Assembly: GCA_041390825.1 (NCBI GenBank)
Contig: JAWKPF010000010.1
Span: forward strand, 110,782-174,781
Direction of reading: 5' to 3'
DNA: 64,000 bases
From: Thermomicrobiales bacterium
GTDB taxonomy: Bacteria; Chloroflexota; Chloroflexia; Thermomicrobiales; UBA6265
Part shown: one piece after another, positions 44,261-52,819 of the stretch
How the letters are laid out: each line of letters opens with the position of its first letter
Position numbering within the stretch: position 1 is the first letter of the stretch
Notes under the pieces: model-generated
Database searches by the model: none
Told to the model about the DNA's origin: nothing
Seen by the model: the letters and a program-made list of their open reading frames with translations, nothing else
Program-made: the position numbers and the translations under genes

Positions 44261-45307
44261 CTAGGCAGACTCCAGTGCGGAAATACGATCGAGGAATGCG
44301 TCGGTGAGTGCCGGCACAGTGGCTGGCGGAGCCGACATCAGCGCAATGATGGCGGTTGCCTGGCGATCGCGCGCGGCCTGGTCGAGATACTCAAGAGGAG
44401 AGCGGCCGCGCGCCCGGGCAAGCATGACGCCCAGCGTCTTGCGCACCGCGCGGCCCTCCAGATCGTCCGCCCATGGTTCTTCCGCGACCAACTGTCGATA
44501 GCGTTCCCAGTACTGCCGCGTCGCCTCGGCGAAGGCATCACGTCGAGATGGAAGATGATGCGCTTTCGAGAGGAAGTGTGTCAGGGAAAAGCCCAGATCG
44601 AAGGTGGGATCGCCAAAGTGGATGACCTCGTGGTCGAGCAGCACGAGCCGCCCATCATGGACCAGGACATTCTTCGGGCTGTAGTCGCCATGCACCAGCG
44701 TTTCGACGTGCGCGCGGGTTTCTTCGATCAAATCGAGCAGGAATCGACGGGCTGCTGGCGCCTCCCCGGCGGTGAAGCCGAAATAGGGTTCCAGGCGCAG
44801 GCTCTCGAAAAAGCTGCGGTCGTCAAAGACCGGCTCCAGCTCGGCCCTCCGGAGCGCGCTGTCGCGATGAATGGTGGCAAGCAGGGTGGCGAACTGGTCG
44901 ACATGATCGGGAACGACCTCACCGCGCAGGAGCATCTGCTTCCAGTTCTCATGCGGTTGCGGAACGGCAGCCATGGCAATGCAATGCTGGGGAACGTCTT
45001 CGAAGACGAGGGGCGTGATCGTTCCTGGCGGGGCGATGCGCTCCAGCCAGCGGAGCCCAAGCGCTTCCCGATGCACCCGCTCGACCGGCGAGAACCAATC
45101 GACCTGCACGCGCAGTTTGGGAAGCGCCTGCTTGAGCACCCAGGCATCGCCATTGGCCCGTTCGACCAGCACCGTCTTGTTGGAGACACCGCCGTGCAGC
45201 ACCTCGATGGCTGGTTGCTCGTCCGGACCGATCCAACCGTGTGCTCGAAGCCAGGCAAGCAACTCGGGTGCGCGCTCGATGTCCAATGCGTCATCCATAC
45301 GACGCAT
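44261..45307 (-). CDS. Phosphotransferase of the APH/choline-kinase fold
   Basis: About 348 residues. The kinase core is seen in LVHGDYSPKNVLVHDG (catalytic Asp and Asn) and LLDHEVIHFGDPTFDLGF (metal Asp). The nucleotide-binding N-lobe has HGGVSNKTVLVER and WVLKQALPKL with the ATP lysine. Relatives include aminoglycoside phosphotransferases and methylthioribose or homoserine kinases; the similarity does not fix the substrate. Start at ATG 45307 or 45298. Its stop codon is directly followed by the enolase ATG. Confidence 0.82.
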   Translation of the reverse strand: MRRMDDALDIERAPELLAWLRAHGWIGPDEQPAIEVLHGGVSNKTVLVERANGDAWVLKQALPKLRVQVDWFSPVERVHREALGLRWLERIAPPGTITPLVFEDVPQHCIAMAAVPQPHENWKQMLLRGEVVPDHVDQFATLLATIHRDSALRRAELEPVFDDRSFFESLRLEPYFGFTAGEAPAARRFLLDLIEETRAHVETLVHGDYSPKNVLVHDGRLVLLDHEVIHFGDPTFDLGFSLTHFLSKAHHLPSRRDAFAEATRQYWERYRQLVAEEPWADDLEGRAVRKTLGVMLARARGRSPLEYLDQAARDRQATAIIALMSAPPATVPALTDAFLDRISALESA

Positions 45308-45353
45308 TATCCCGAGCCGTGGCGTCATTGCAAAGGGCACGCTGCCCTTCGGA

Positions 45354-45863
45354 TCACGGGCGCAGGTGGTCGGGCCAACCCTCGGGAAAGCGCGTCTGAT
45401 AGTCGAGCAGGCTCACCCACCGCGGACGAATCGCGATGCGGGCAATTCGTGTGCCCGGCTGACTGATCCACTGCGCCCAGCCATCGGCAGCGTCCTTGCC
45501 GATATAGCGGCAATTGGCCAGATAGGCTTCCTCCACCACGCCCTCGACCTCGGTCACCGATGCGTCACCCCGAATGGCAAGCACGCGCATCGGCACACCG
45601 GAGGTAATGGCAAAGGTGTCGATGGTTGCCTGCACCCGCGGATGCGCGCGAATGGCGCGCACCTTCGGAAGTGACGCTACCGAGGTCACCACCAGTTCCT
45701 CTCCGGTCCAGTGAAACTGCATGGTGGACACGCGGGGGTAACCGTCAGGCCCGAGATAGGCCACCCGAGCCGGTTCCAGCGAATGCAGCATCTCCTGCGC
45801 GGCTGGAGCGTGCAGCAATCGCAGATCCCCCTGAGGCAACGCCGCGAAATCGATTGCGTCCAC
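45354..45863 (-). CDS. Pyridoxamine 5'-phosphate oxidase-like (PPOX) protein
   Basis: 169 residues, a single split-barrel flavin-binding domain. The start ARVAYLGPDGYPRVSTMQFHW and the strand TSVASLPKVRAIRAHPRVQATID are typical of PPOX-fold FMN, F420 or heme binding proteins. The start is GTG 45863. It lies upstream of the phosphotransferase on the same strand, 46 bases away. Substrate unknown. Confidence 0.83.
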   Translation of the reverse strand: MDAIDFAALPQGDLRLLHAPAAQEMLHSLEPARVAYLGPDGYPRVSTMQFHWTGEELVVTSVASLPKVRAIRAHPRVQATIDTFAITSGVPMRVLAIRGDASVTEVEGVVEEAYLANCRYIGKDAADGWAQWISQPGTRIARIAIRPRWVSLLDYQTRFPEGWPDHLRP

Positions 45864-45960
45864 GTTCAGTTCACCTTCTTCCCGCCATGACCGATCGTTC
45901 CAGATCCTGCGTCATTGTCGTTCGCAGCGAAGCGGTTTCGACATCGAGATCGAGACAAGA

Positions 45961-45991
45961 GAACCGCCTGGCCGAATCGACCAGGCGGTTC
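45961..45991 (-). terminator. Hairpin terminator after the small secreted-protein gene
   Basis: A perfect 11-base-pair stem, GAACCGCCTGG (45961-45971) and CCAGGCGGTTC (45981-45991), with a nine-base loop. Read on the minus strand it is followed by TCTTGTCTC, a modest T-tract. It lies about 30 bases beyond the stop at 46020. Confidence 0.65.
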
Positions 45992-46019
45992 CTTCTGAAT
46001 CTGCGCGAGCGCCGGGGTG

Positions 46020-46562
46020 TCAGGCGGTGGCCGGCGAGGCGATCGGGGTGCCGATGCCTTCGGTGCTACCTGGGCAAGCCTCTTCCAGGGTGGTGATGAT
46101 CGTGGTGAGCACGTCGTCGACTTTGTCGAGCTGATCGGCGAACGGCAGCATGCCGCCGACACCAGACGTGCGGATGAAGACGATTGCGCCCTGGACCGTC
46201 TTGATGGCCACGATGGCGTAGTCGTTCAGCTTCTGGGCTGCTTCCGGCGGTGTTGCGCCGGTGAGCTCTTCGATGACCCAGGTGAGCGCTGCGATGAATT
46301 TGGTGTACGCCTCATCGGACCATTCGGAGATCTGCTGGGACGGCAGACCATATGCAGCCGCGGCGAGCCCTGAGGCCAGCACGACCAGAATGCGCGCGTA
46401 TTCGGTAACGCCGGTGCAATCTTCTTCGGTGATGGGCGAAGCTTCGACCATGGCCGGATCGACCGTCGGCGTCGCATCCTGAGCGATTGCGCCACTCATG
46501 AGCCCGTTCATGCTCAGCGCCAGCACTGCCAGCGCCAGGATCATTCCAAGACTACGTTTCAT
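46020..46562 (-). CDS. Secreted helical protein (paralogue of the N-terminal domain of the next gene)
   Basis: 180 residues. The signal peptide MKRSLGMILALAVLALSMNG ends near AIAQD. The mature part is helical and begins EEDCTGVTEYA; it ends DQLDKVDDVLTTIITTLEEAC. The upstream protein at 46749 shows the same frame of residues (DC-G---YA, then TPP, then MLG-LPYIDQ, then IEEHC), so the two share a domain bounded by two cysteines that could form a disulfide. ATG 46562 with GGGGGAA upstream. No known family. Confidence 0.75.
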   Translation of the reverse strand: MKRSLGMILALAVLALSMNGLMSGAIAQDATPTVDPAMVEASPITEEDCTGVTEYARILVVLASGLAAAAYGLPSQQISEWSDEAYTKFIAALTWVIEELTGATPPEAAQKLNDYAIVAIKTVQGAIVFIRTSGVGGMLPFADQLDKVDDVLTTIITTLEEACPGSTEGIGTPIASPATA

Positions 46563-46694
46563 CCACGTTCCCCCAGATGCACACGAAAACAGATCCCATA
46601 GTCGGACCTGATCGGACTTTACCAGAGTGCTCCCGATTGGCATAGCCCAGATCGATGCGCGCCGATGAACCGGACACGTTGGGATAAACAACAA

Positions 46695-46720
46695 CGGCGG
46701 GAGCCATCTGGCCCCCGCCG
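46695..46720 (-). terminator. Intrinsic terminator after the larger secreted-protein gene
   Basis: Stem CGGCGGG (46695-46701) and CCCGCCG (46714-46720), extended by GCCA/TGGC after one mismatch. On the minus strand it is followed by TTGTTGTTT. It lies 29 bases past the stop codon at 46749. Confidence 0.75.
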
Positions 46721-46748
46721 CCCGAGCAGTTCGCGACAATGCGCCTCG

Positions 46749-47732
46749 CTAGACGACGTCCTGGCCGAGCGACCAGTAGACGAGCCCGGAGCTTTCGGCT
46801 TGCTTGTCGAACATGCGCAGATTCTGCACCTGGTCCGAGGGAACCGACCAGCAAAGGTTGGCCGTCTGGGAAGCGCCCGGCGCCACGTTCATGTCCTGAT
46901 CCCATTCATTTGGCGTCACGCCACAGGCATCGCCAAAGGCGGTATAGATCGTGCCATCGGCGCCACGCGCCCGCAAGCGGAAGTTGCCATCGAAGGTGGC
47001 CGGAGCGGCGCCAGTATTGACGGCCGTGATGGTGGCAATGAAGAACTGGCGACCCGCGTCTGGCGCTTCGTTGAACGAGTTCTCGTTCAGAACAGCCTGT
47101 GTACCGTCCGGCGTGACCGAGACGACCTGGATCGTCCAGCTATCGACGGTCTGCTGTGCCGTTCCCACCGGGATGGGGTTGGTGTAGTCACCGAGTGGCG
47201 CGCTGGGATCGAGCGCCGGATCGAGCGCCACGCCAACACCCACTTCCGGGGTTCCGTCGTCATCGTTGTCCAGAATGGCGACATTGCAGTGCTCTTCGAT
47301 GGGAAGCACGATCGCGTCGAGCGCATCACCCGCGGAGTTGATCTGGTCGATATACGGGAGCGCTCCGAGCATGCCTTCCTGCTCGATTGCGGTCAACATC
47401 TCTTTGAAGAGTTCGAGCGAGGAAACTGCCTGGGCCTGCATCTCGACCGCGATGGCAGGCGGGGTCAACGCGTTCACACCGGCAATCGCCGTATCGACCG
47501 CGGCATGCGCGGCCGCGAACTCGGTGGCAGTCCAGCCCTCGATGTTCGAGGTATCGATCCCGGACATCGCTTGCTGATACGTCTGCCCGACGGCATGGTA
47601 TTGATCAGCATACGCCTGCAATCCGCGGCAATCGACCGGTTCCTGCGCACGCACGCGGGATCCAGCCGTTACCGGAGCAAGCAATCCGAGGGCCAATACA
47701 AGACCCGCCAAGACAACAATTCGAGCTTTCAC
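46749..47732 (-). CDS. Secreted protein: Cys-bounded helical domain plus DUF4352-like domain
   Basis: 327 residues. The signal peptide runs VKARIVVLAGLVLALGLLAP to RVRAQ. Domain 1 (about 28-150) matches the 46020 protein: DCRGLQAYADQ..., TPP, LPYIDQI, IEEHC. An acidic linker with DNDDDGTPE follows. Domain 2 (about 175-320) resembles DUF4352 immunoglobulin-like domains: DSWTIQVVSVTP, RQFFIATITAVNTG, and a Cys pair (ACGV, NLCW). The GTG start at 47732 has GGAGGAC nine bases upstream. A surface sensing or binding role is possible. Confidence 0.75.
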   Translation of the reverse strand: MKARIVVLAGLVLALGLLAPVTAGSRVRAQEPVDCRGLQAYADQYHAVGQTYQQAMSGIDTSNIEGWTATEFAAAHAAVDTAIAGVNALTPPAIAVEMQAQAVSSLELFKEMLTAIEQEGMLGALPYIDQINSAGDALDAIVLPIEEHCNVAILDNDDDGTPEVGVGVALDPALDPSAPLGDYTNPIPVGTAQQTVDSWTIQVVSVTPDGTQAVLNENSFNEAPDAGRQFFIATITAVNTGAAPATFDGNFRLRARGADGTIYTAFGDACGVTPNEWDQDMNVAPGASQTANLCWSVPSDQVQNLRMFDKQAESSGLVYWSLGQDVV

Positions 47733-47992
47733 GCTATTTCGTCCTCCAACAATAATGGTGGTTCTCACACAACGCCTTATCTTCGACACCGCTTATTCCG
47801 CTCGAGTCCGCTCGATTGTTTCGCCCTCCTCTCCGCAGACCACGCAAGGCATCGATCTCTGTTTCAGATCGTAATCCAGACCGCTCGCCAGAACCATACG
47901 TCGTTTGCGGGATTTCGCGGTCTACTGAGTTCAGCGTATGTCTGCAGACGCTCCCCCGCGCGGCGGGATACGATGCCGCGCGAGGGGAGCGG

Positions 47993-48733
47993 ATGTCGGA
48001 AACCATTTTGCTTGCAATGCTCATCGCTCTGGTCGGCGGAATCGTCTCCGGATTGGCCGGGTTCGGTTTCGGGTTGGTGACGGTTCCGTTGCTGCTCATG
48101 CTTTTTCCTCCCGCCACCGTGACCACAGTCGGGAGCTCGCTCGCGCTGGCGAGCGGTTGGATCGTGCTGCTCAGCACCTGGCGGACGGTGCAGATTCGCA
48201 CCGTGGGCGCCCTCATCCCCGGCGCGACGATTGGGGTCTTTGTCGGGACGGTGCTCTTGCACCGGCTGGAGCCGGCGCTGATCAAGCTCATTGCCGGAAT
48301 GGTGGTGATCCTGTTCGCGATCTCGGTGCTGCGCGGCTGGCGTATCGACGCGGTGCATCACCCATTTGCCGCGCCGCTGGCCGGGTTGGCGTCCGGAACG
48401 CTGAGCACCTCCACGGGAATGTCCGGCCCGCCCGTGGTCCTGCTCTTCACCACCCGGCAATACGATATGCAGCAGTTCCGGGGGAGCATCACCGCCTACT
48501 TCTATTACGTCAATTTCATCGGGCTCTCGTTGCTGATCGCGCGCGGCATCGTCGGGTGGGAGCAAATCGAGGTGGCAGTTCGCCTGCTGCCAGCGGCGAT
48601 CATCGGAGGTTTCGTCGGGAGACGTGTCCTGCGATACGTCTCTCAATCGCAGTTCCGCAAGATCACCCTCGTGATGCTGCTGCTGACCGGAACGACCGGC
48701 ATCGTGACCGCGTTGCAGGCGCTGTTCGGATGA
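47993..48733 (+). CDS. TauE/SafE-family anion exporter (first of two)
   Basis: 246 residues, seven or eight membrane helices. The repeated family core is seen: GGIVSGLAGFGFGLVTVP in the first half and GLASGTLSTSTGMSGPP in the second. Family members move sulfite, sulfoacetate or other organosulfur anions across the inner membrane. It overlaps the next homologous gene by ATGA. The two are transcribed away from the secreted-protein genes. Confidence 0.88.
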   Translation: MSETILLAMLIALVGGIVSGLAGFGFGLVTVPLLLMLFPPATVTTVGSSLALASGWIVLLSTWRTVQIRTVGALIPGATIGVFVGTVLLHRLEPALIKLIAGMVVILFAISVLRGWRIDAVHHPFAAPLAGLASGTLSTSTGMSGPPVVLLFTTRQYDMQQFRGSITAYFYYVNFIGLSLLIARGIVGWEQIEVAVRLLPAAIIGGFVGRRVLRYVSQSQFRKITLVMLLLTGTTGIVTALQALFG

Positions 48734-49476
48734 TCGAGCTCGACCGCACGCTCGTCCTGACGCTCCTGATCGCTCTGTTCGGCGGGATCGTGGCCGCCAC
48801 CGCGGGATTCGGCTTTTCCCTGGTGGCGGCGCCTCCCCTTCTGCTGCTGTATGAGCCGGTGCAGGTGACGGCGATGTTGCTCATCCTGGCGCTGGCCACC
48901 CGCTGGATGCTGCTGACCGATACCTGGCAGACGACGAATCTGCGCACGATCGGGGCAATGCTGCCTGCCGCCTGGCTGGGGATTGGGATCGGAATTCTGA
49001 TCGTGCGGGCGGTCGAACCGGAGTACATCAAGCTCCTGGCGAGCCTGGTCGTGATCGTGGCGGCACTACTGCTCATGCGCGGGTGGCGTCCCAAACACGC
49101 GCACGACCCCGCCGCCGGACCAGTCGCCGGACTGCTGAGCGGAATTCTGTCGCCAACGACCGGGATGGATGGAACGCCGGTGGTTTTCCTGCTCAGCAGC
49201 CGGGACTACAGCGTTTCGGCGTTTCGCTCGACGATCACCGTCTACTACTACCTCATCATTCCTGTGACGATTGTGGCGCTGGTGCAGCAGGGGCTATTGG
49301 GCCGGGAGGATTTCGTGCGCTCGCTTGTAGTCGTCCCGCCCGTCGTACTTGGGACGATGATCGGGCAACGTCTGGTGCGTCGATTGTCGGTGGAGCGGTT
49401 CCGAACGATTGTGTTCGGGCTGTTGCTGGTGTCCGGTTTGGTCGGCGCGACCGCGGCGGTAGTGTCTCTCCGATAG
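48730..49476 (+). CDS. TauE/SafE-family anion exporter (second of two)
   Basis: 248 residues. The same layout as the upstream gene: GGIVAATAGFGFSLVAAP and GLLSGILSPTTGMDGTPV. The pair are diverged paralogues that may form a heteromer or handle two substrates. Start overlaps the previous stop. Confidence 0.88.
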   Translation: MIELDRTLVLTLLIALFGGIVAATAGFGFSLVAAPPLLLLYEPVQVTAMLLILALATRWMLLTDTWQTTNLRTIGAMLPAAWLGIGIGILIVRAVEPEYIKLLASLVVIVAALLLMRGWRPKHAHDPAAGPVAGLLSGILSPTTGMDGTPVVFLLSSRDYSVSAFRSTITVYYYLIIPVTIVALVQQGLLGREDFVRSLVVVPPVVLGTMIGQRLVRRLSVERFRTIVFGLLLVSGLVGATAAVVSLR

Positions 49477-49612
49477 CGCGAGTCCATGCCGGGGGCATGT
49501 TCCATGCGGAGTCCATGCAATGGCGTCGCCCGGGAACAAGCGCTCACCCGATGGGGAACAGGCAGCGTGCGTGTGGATCACCAGTCGGCATTCCACTTCC
49601 CCGACACGTCGG

Positions 49613-50752
49613 CTATGCCGTCAAATCTCCCTGCAGAATGGGGGTCGTGGATGGCGTCTGGCTACCGCCGTCTGGCTCCATGGTGACAGCCATGGCTTGC
49701 GAGGTAGCGGCGTCGCCAGGAACCTGCACCATCGCTTCTCCGCTGGAATCGGGCATGAAGGTCGGGCCGGGAACGGCCTGACCGTTCTCGATCATCCAGA
49801 GTTGATAAACCTGCCCGGAGGGAGGTTGGCCCATGCCGCGGAATGCGATGATGCCACCCCAACCGCTGGGGTCGGGATCCATATAGACCATGCCGCGCGC
49901 ATCGGTCGAGCCAGTCGTCGTCGAGACCATGGGATAGACCAATGCCGGGGTATCCGCCAGGTACGCCTCGCGCTCGCTATTGAGCTGCGCGACTTGCTGA
50001 TCCTGGAAATCTCGCTCGGCCTCGAGATCGTCGATCTGGCCCATCATCGCCAGCGCCCAGAGAATCGAGCCCACAGCCAGAATCAGGCTGGCGGCCGCAA
50101 TGGCCCAGGGCAAGATCGAACTGCGCTGCTTCGGAAGCGAGACGACGTTGGCCTCCGGTGGCGCTTCGCCCGGCGCGATGCGTCCGCGCGGCCGCCGTTT
50201 CGGGGCGGCGACAGCAGACGCTGCATCGTCGACACTGGCGGCGGCCTCGTCGGCCGCGACTTGCGCGGCGATGGCAGCTTCGTCCATCGCCACGGCAGCG
50301 TCGACGGCCGGACTCGCGATCGAGGGGACGACCGGATCGGTGAGTTCTGGCACCGTCGCTTCCACCGAGGCATCGACCGCCTCGATGGTGGGCGGCTCGC
50401 CTACGAGCTCGGTGACGTCGATCGATTCGACGGCGGTTCTTCCGGCGACGCCAGTGGAGACCGCCTCGGCCACGATACGCTCGCGCACGCCGGCAGAGGC
50501 ATCGAGATCGACCGGGAGGGGATCGATTCCAGGCAGGTCGAGGTCGTCGTAGAGACGCGGCAGCAGGGCGGCGATGGGACCCAGCTCGCGCAGTTCCTGC
50601 TGGCAAGCCGGGCAACCACGCAGGTGGGCTTCGAACTCGGCGCGCTCGTCATCCGGCAGCGCGCCCAGGATGTACGCCCCGATCGCATCGTGCGACAGGG
50701 CGGCGTCGTCCTGTTCCTGATTGGGGGCGGGAGTTACATCATCGTGCGTCAC
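49613..50752 (-). CDS. RskA-type anti-sigma factor with zinc-binding N-terminal domain
   Basis: 379 residues. The N-terminus (about 20-65) has the anti-sigma zinc-finger pattern: ALSHDAIGAYILGALP, then HLRGCPACQ, giving the His/Cys/Cys set. A long acidic and Ala-rich linker follows, then one membrane helix (about 215-238, PWAIAAASLILAVGSILWALA), a short coiled coil, and an extracytoplasmic RskA-C domain (YMDPDPSGWGGIIAFRGM, YQLWMIENG). The GTG start overlaps the stop of the sigma gene (GTGA), the standard coupling of a sigma and its anti-sigma. Confidence 0.88.
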   Translation of the reverse strand: MTHDDVTPAPNQEQDDAALSHDAIGAYILGALPDDERAEFEAHLRGCPACQQELRELGPIAALLPRLYDDLDLPGIDPLPVDLDASAGVRERIVAEAVSTGVAGRTAVESIDVTELVGEPPTIEAVDASVEATVPELTDPVVPSIASPAVDAAVAMDEAAIAAQVAADEAAASVDDAASAVAAPKRRPRGRIAPGEAPPEANVVSLPKQRSSILPWAIAAASLILAVGSILWALAMMGQIDDLEAERDFQDQQVAQLNSEREAYLADTPALVYPMVSTTTGSTDARGMVYMDPDPSGWGGIIAFRGMGQPPSGQVYQLWMIENGQAVPGPTFMPDSSGEAMVQVPGDAATSQAMAVTMEPDGGSQTPSTTPILQGDLTA

Positions 50753-51066
50753 GATCGGTCGCTTTCCGGATAACTGAACGATTCGAGCATTGGGTAGTCG
50801 CGCAGGGCTACCTGCAGCGCAAGCAGACCGCGATTGATGCGACGCTGGACGGTGATGCCCTGAACGCCGGTTCGCTCGGCGATTTGTCGATAGTTCATGC
50901 GCGCGCCGACTGCCAATTCGATCGCCTCGCGCTGTTCCGCGGGCAGCCGGGAAAGCGCGGCATTCAACACCGCTTTCATATCCGGCTCCGAACCAGCTTC
51001 CGGGAGGTCGGCGTCAGACACCTGGCGCGAGCTCCTTTGGCTGGCAACATTCGCATGAACCTGCAC
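50749..51066 (-). CDS. Sigma-70 region 4-only protein
   Basis: 105 residues. The C-terminal 70 residues match ECF sigma region 4: LSRLPAEQREAIELAVGARM, YRQIAERTGVQGITVQRRIN, a helix-turn-helix that binds -35 boxes. An ECF sigma normally has about 180 residues with region 2 (core binding and -10 recognition) first; here an unrelated 30-residue N-terminus starts at GTG 51066 and no region 2 is found in any frame upstream. It may be a truncated gene or half of a two-part sigma factor. Confidence 0.8.
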   Translation of the reverse strand: MQVHANVASQRSSRQVSDADLPEAGSEPDMKAVLNAALSRLPAEQREAIELAVGARMNYRQIAERTGVQGITVQRRINRGLLALQVALRDYPMLESFSYPESDRS

Positions 51067-51176
51067 GGGACGCCTCGGCCTGCGCGTTGGGTAGGAAATC
51101 GCCCGTGCGATTTCCGTCCACCTGCAGTACGCAGAAACGAGGCGCGAGGATCACTGCGGATTCCACGGAATATGGG

Positions 51177-52445
51177 TCAATCGGCAACAGCACGGCTCTT
51201 GATCCTGCCGACAAGCTTGGCGCTGGCATCGGCTTTGCTGATTTCCTCGATATGCGTGACGACGCCGTCGTTGGCATAGCGGTCGGCGACCTTCACATCG
51301 AACGCATAGACCCCGCCTTCCATGGCGGTGAATCGTCCGGCAGTGTACGCCCGCGAGGCGGTGCCTTGCTGTTGCAGTTCGCAAACTTCCCAATCCTGCC
51401 GGTTGGTGAGGTCCCAAAACTCGGTGGCGTCGGAGGGGTCGAAACCGGGTTGCGCCATCTGCTCCGGGTCGAAAAAGAACTCGCAGGCGACATAGGTGCG
51501 ACCCGGGGTGATCGGGACGACGCGGTGGGTCATGAGATAGTCGGGGTGCAAGCTGATGAGCAGGTTCGGCCAAACGACGAAGTAGTAGACCTTTTTGTGG
51601 TCATCCTCGGTGATGCCGTCCAGGAAACCGCGTCCATGCTCGGTCATCTGGCCGTCCATCGTGAGCGTGTCGTAGTCGCCGACCACCGGCATCCAGCTCG
51701 CGCGCCAGGGGCCTTCGGTTTCGATCCAGTCGCCCATGTTGAATGGGGTGATCTTGTTCAGCTGTGGATGCACGCCGGGGCAGTGGTAGCACTCGGAGTA
51801 GTTTTCGATGATGGCTTTCCAGTTTGCCTGGACATCGTATTCGATGAGTTGCGCCCGCCGGAGCGCGGCGAGATCGAACCGGTCGAAGAACTGCGGCATG
51901 TCGCCCAGCGATTCCAGCAGCGGGGCGGCATTGTTGTTGATATTGAGGAAGATGAGCCCCTGCCAGACGCCGACATTGACCGGAACGAGTCCCCACTCCT
52001 TCAGGTCGAAGTGCTCGAGCTGGTCGCAGAACCGCGGCATGTGCAACGCGCCGTCGAGATCGTAGACCCAGGCGTGATATGGACACTGGAAGCGGGGCAC
52101 GCGTCCTTTCTCTTCCTTGACGATGGTTGCGCCGCGATGGCGGCAGAAGTTGAAAAAGGCGCGCACGTTCTGGTCGTTGTCCCGTACGACGATGATGTTT
52201 TCCCCGCAGAGCTGGGTGAGGAAGTAGTCGCCTTTGCGCTGGATATCCTCGTCCCGCCCAACGCAAACCCACCCATCGGCAAACCAGGCTTCCTGCTCGT
52301 ATTCCAGAATGGCCGGATCGTGATAGACCGCGGGTGGCAGAAGCGAGGCGCGACGGAGATCGACGCGCGTTCGCGCGACTTCAGCCGCCGACACCGGCGA
52401 AACTGGTGGCTGCGTTCCCCGATCTCTTTGCTCGACCATTGCCAT
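51177..52445 (-). CDS. Rieske [2Fe-2S] aromatic-ring-hydroxylating oxygenase, alpha subunit
   Basis: 422 residues. The Rieske cluster ligands are Cys101-His103 (CRHRG) and Cys121-His124 (CPYH). The mononuclear iron histidines are His221 and His226 (ECYHCPGVHPQL), and the electron-bridging acidic residue is Glu218. An Asp in NRQDWEVCE probably completes the iron site. Such enzymes oxygenate aromatic or quaternary-ammonium substrates (for example choline or carnitine oxygenases). No reductase or ferredoxin gene is adjacent. Confidence 0.9.
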   Translation of the reverse strand: MAMVEQRDRGTQPPVSPVSAAEVARTRVDLRRASLLPPAVYHDPAILEYEQEAWFADGWVCVGRDEDIQRKGDYFLTQLCGENIIVVRDNDQNVRAFFNFCRHRGATIVKEEKGRVPRFQCPYHAWVYDLDGALHMPRFCDQLEHFDLKEWGLVPVNVGVWQGLIFLNINNNAAPLLESLGDMPQFFDRFDLAALRRAQLIEYDVQANWKAIIENYSECYHCPGVHPQLNKITPFNMGDWIETEGPWRASWMPVVGDYDTLTMDGQMTEHGRGFLDGITEDDHKKVYYFVVWPNLLISLHPDYLMTHRVVPITPGRTYVACEFFFDPEQMAQPGFDPSDATEFWDLTNRQDWEVCELQQQGTASRAYTAGRFTAMEGGVYAFDVKVADRYANDGVVTHIEEISKADASAKLVGRIKSRAVAD

Positions 52446-52819
52446 AGGCCCTTCGACGAGTTACTTCCAATTGAGGAGTGCCGGAAGAGTAGCACGCGGC
52501 GGATGGTGATTGGTTGTCAGTCGTCAGTTGGCAGTTGTTGGCGGGCAACGGGCAACGGGCAATGGGCAATGGGCAATGGGCAATGGGCAATGGGCAATGG
52601 GCAATGGGCAATGGGCAATGGGCAATGGGCAATGGGCAAGAGTACTGGCTTGGTGGGCCGTGTCGCTCTCGAACGTCATCCCGACTGGAGTGAAGGGAAC
52701 CCGTGCAGTCCTGGACCTGGGACGATGCTGGGGATGGGAAATCGTGATGCGCGTTTGACGACTGCCGACTAACCACTCACGAATCGTATGGGGGGCAGGG
52801 TCGGGGCTCCACATACCCC
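52446..52819. other. Intergenic region with heptamer array
   Basis: 374 bases with no gene. It contains the GGGCAAT array (52543-52640) and, at 52672-52695, a REP-like GTCATCCCGACTGGAGTGAA of the family seen at 40274. A frame of low quality follows from 52820. Confidence 0.6.
52543..52640. repeat. Tandem heptamer array GGGCAAT x14
   Basis: Fourteen head-to-tail heptamers: two GGGCAAC, eleven GGGCAAT and a final GGGCAAG. Uniformity in the middle suggests recent slippage. The unit differs by one base from the GGGAAAT array at 31630. Confidence 0.95.

Noticed and set aside
43067..45466. A 799-codon plus-strand open frame opposite the enolase and kinase genes
   Set aside because: Shadow of two conserved minus-strand genes; low-complexity, Arg-rich composition.
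52543..52640. Origin of replication or plasmid iterons
   Set aside because: Heptamer units are too short for iterons and there is no dnaA, repA or DnaA-box cluster nearby; simple slippage repeats explain it better.
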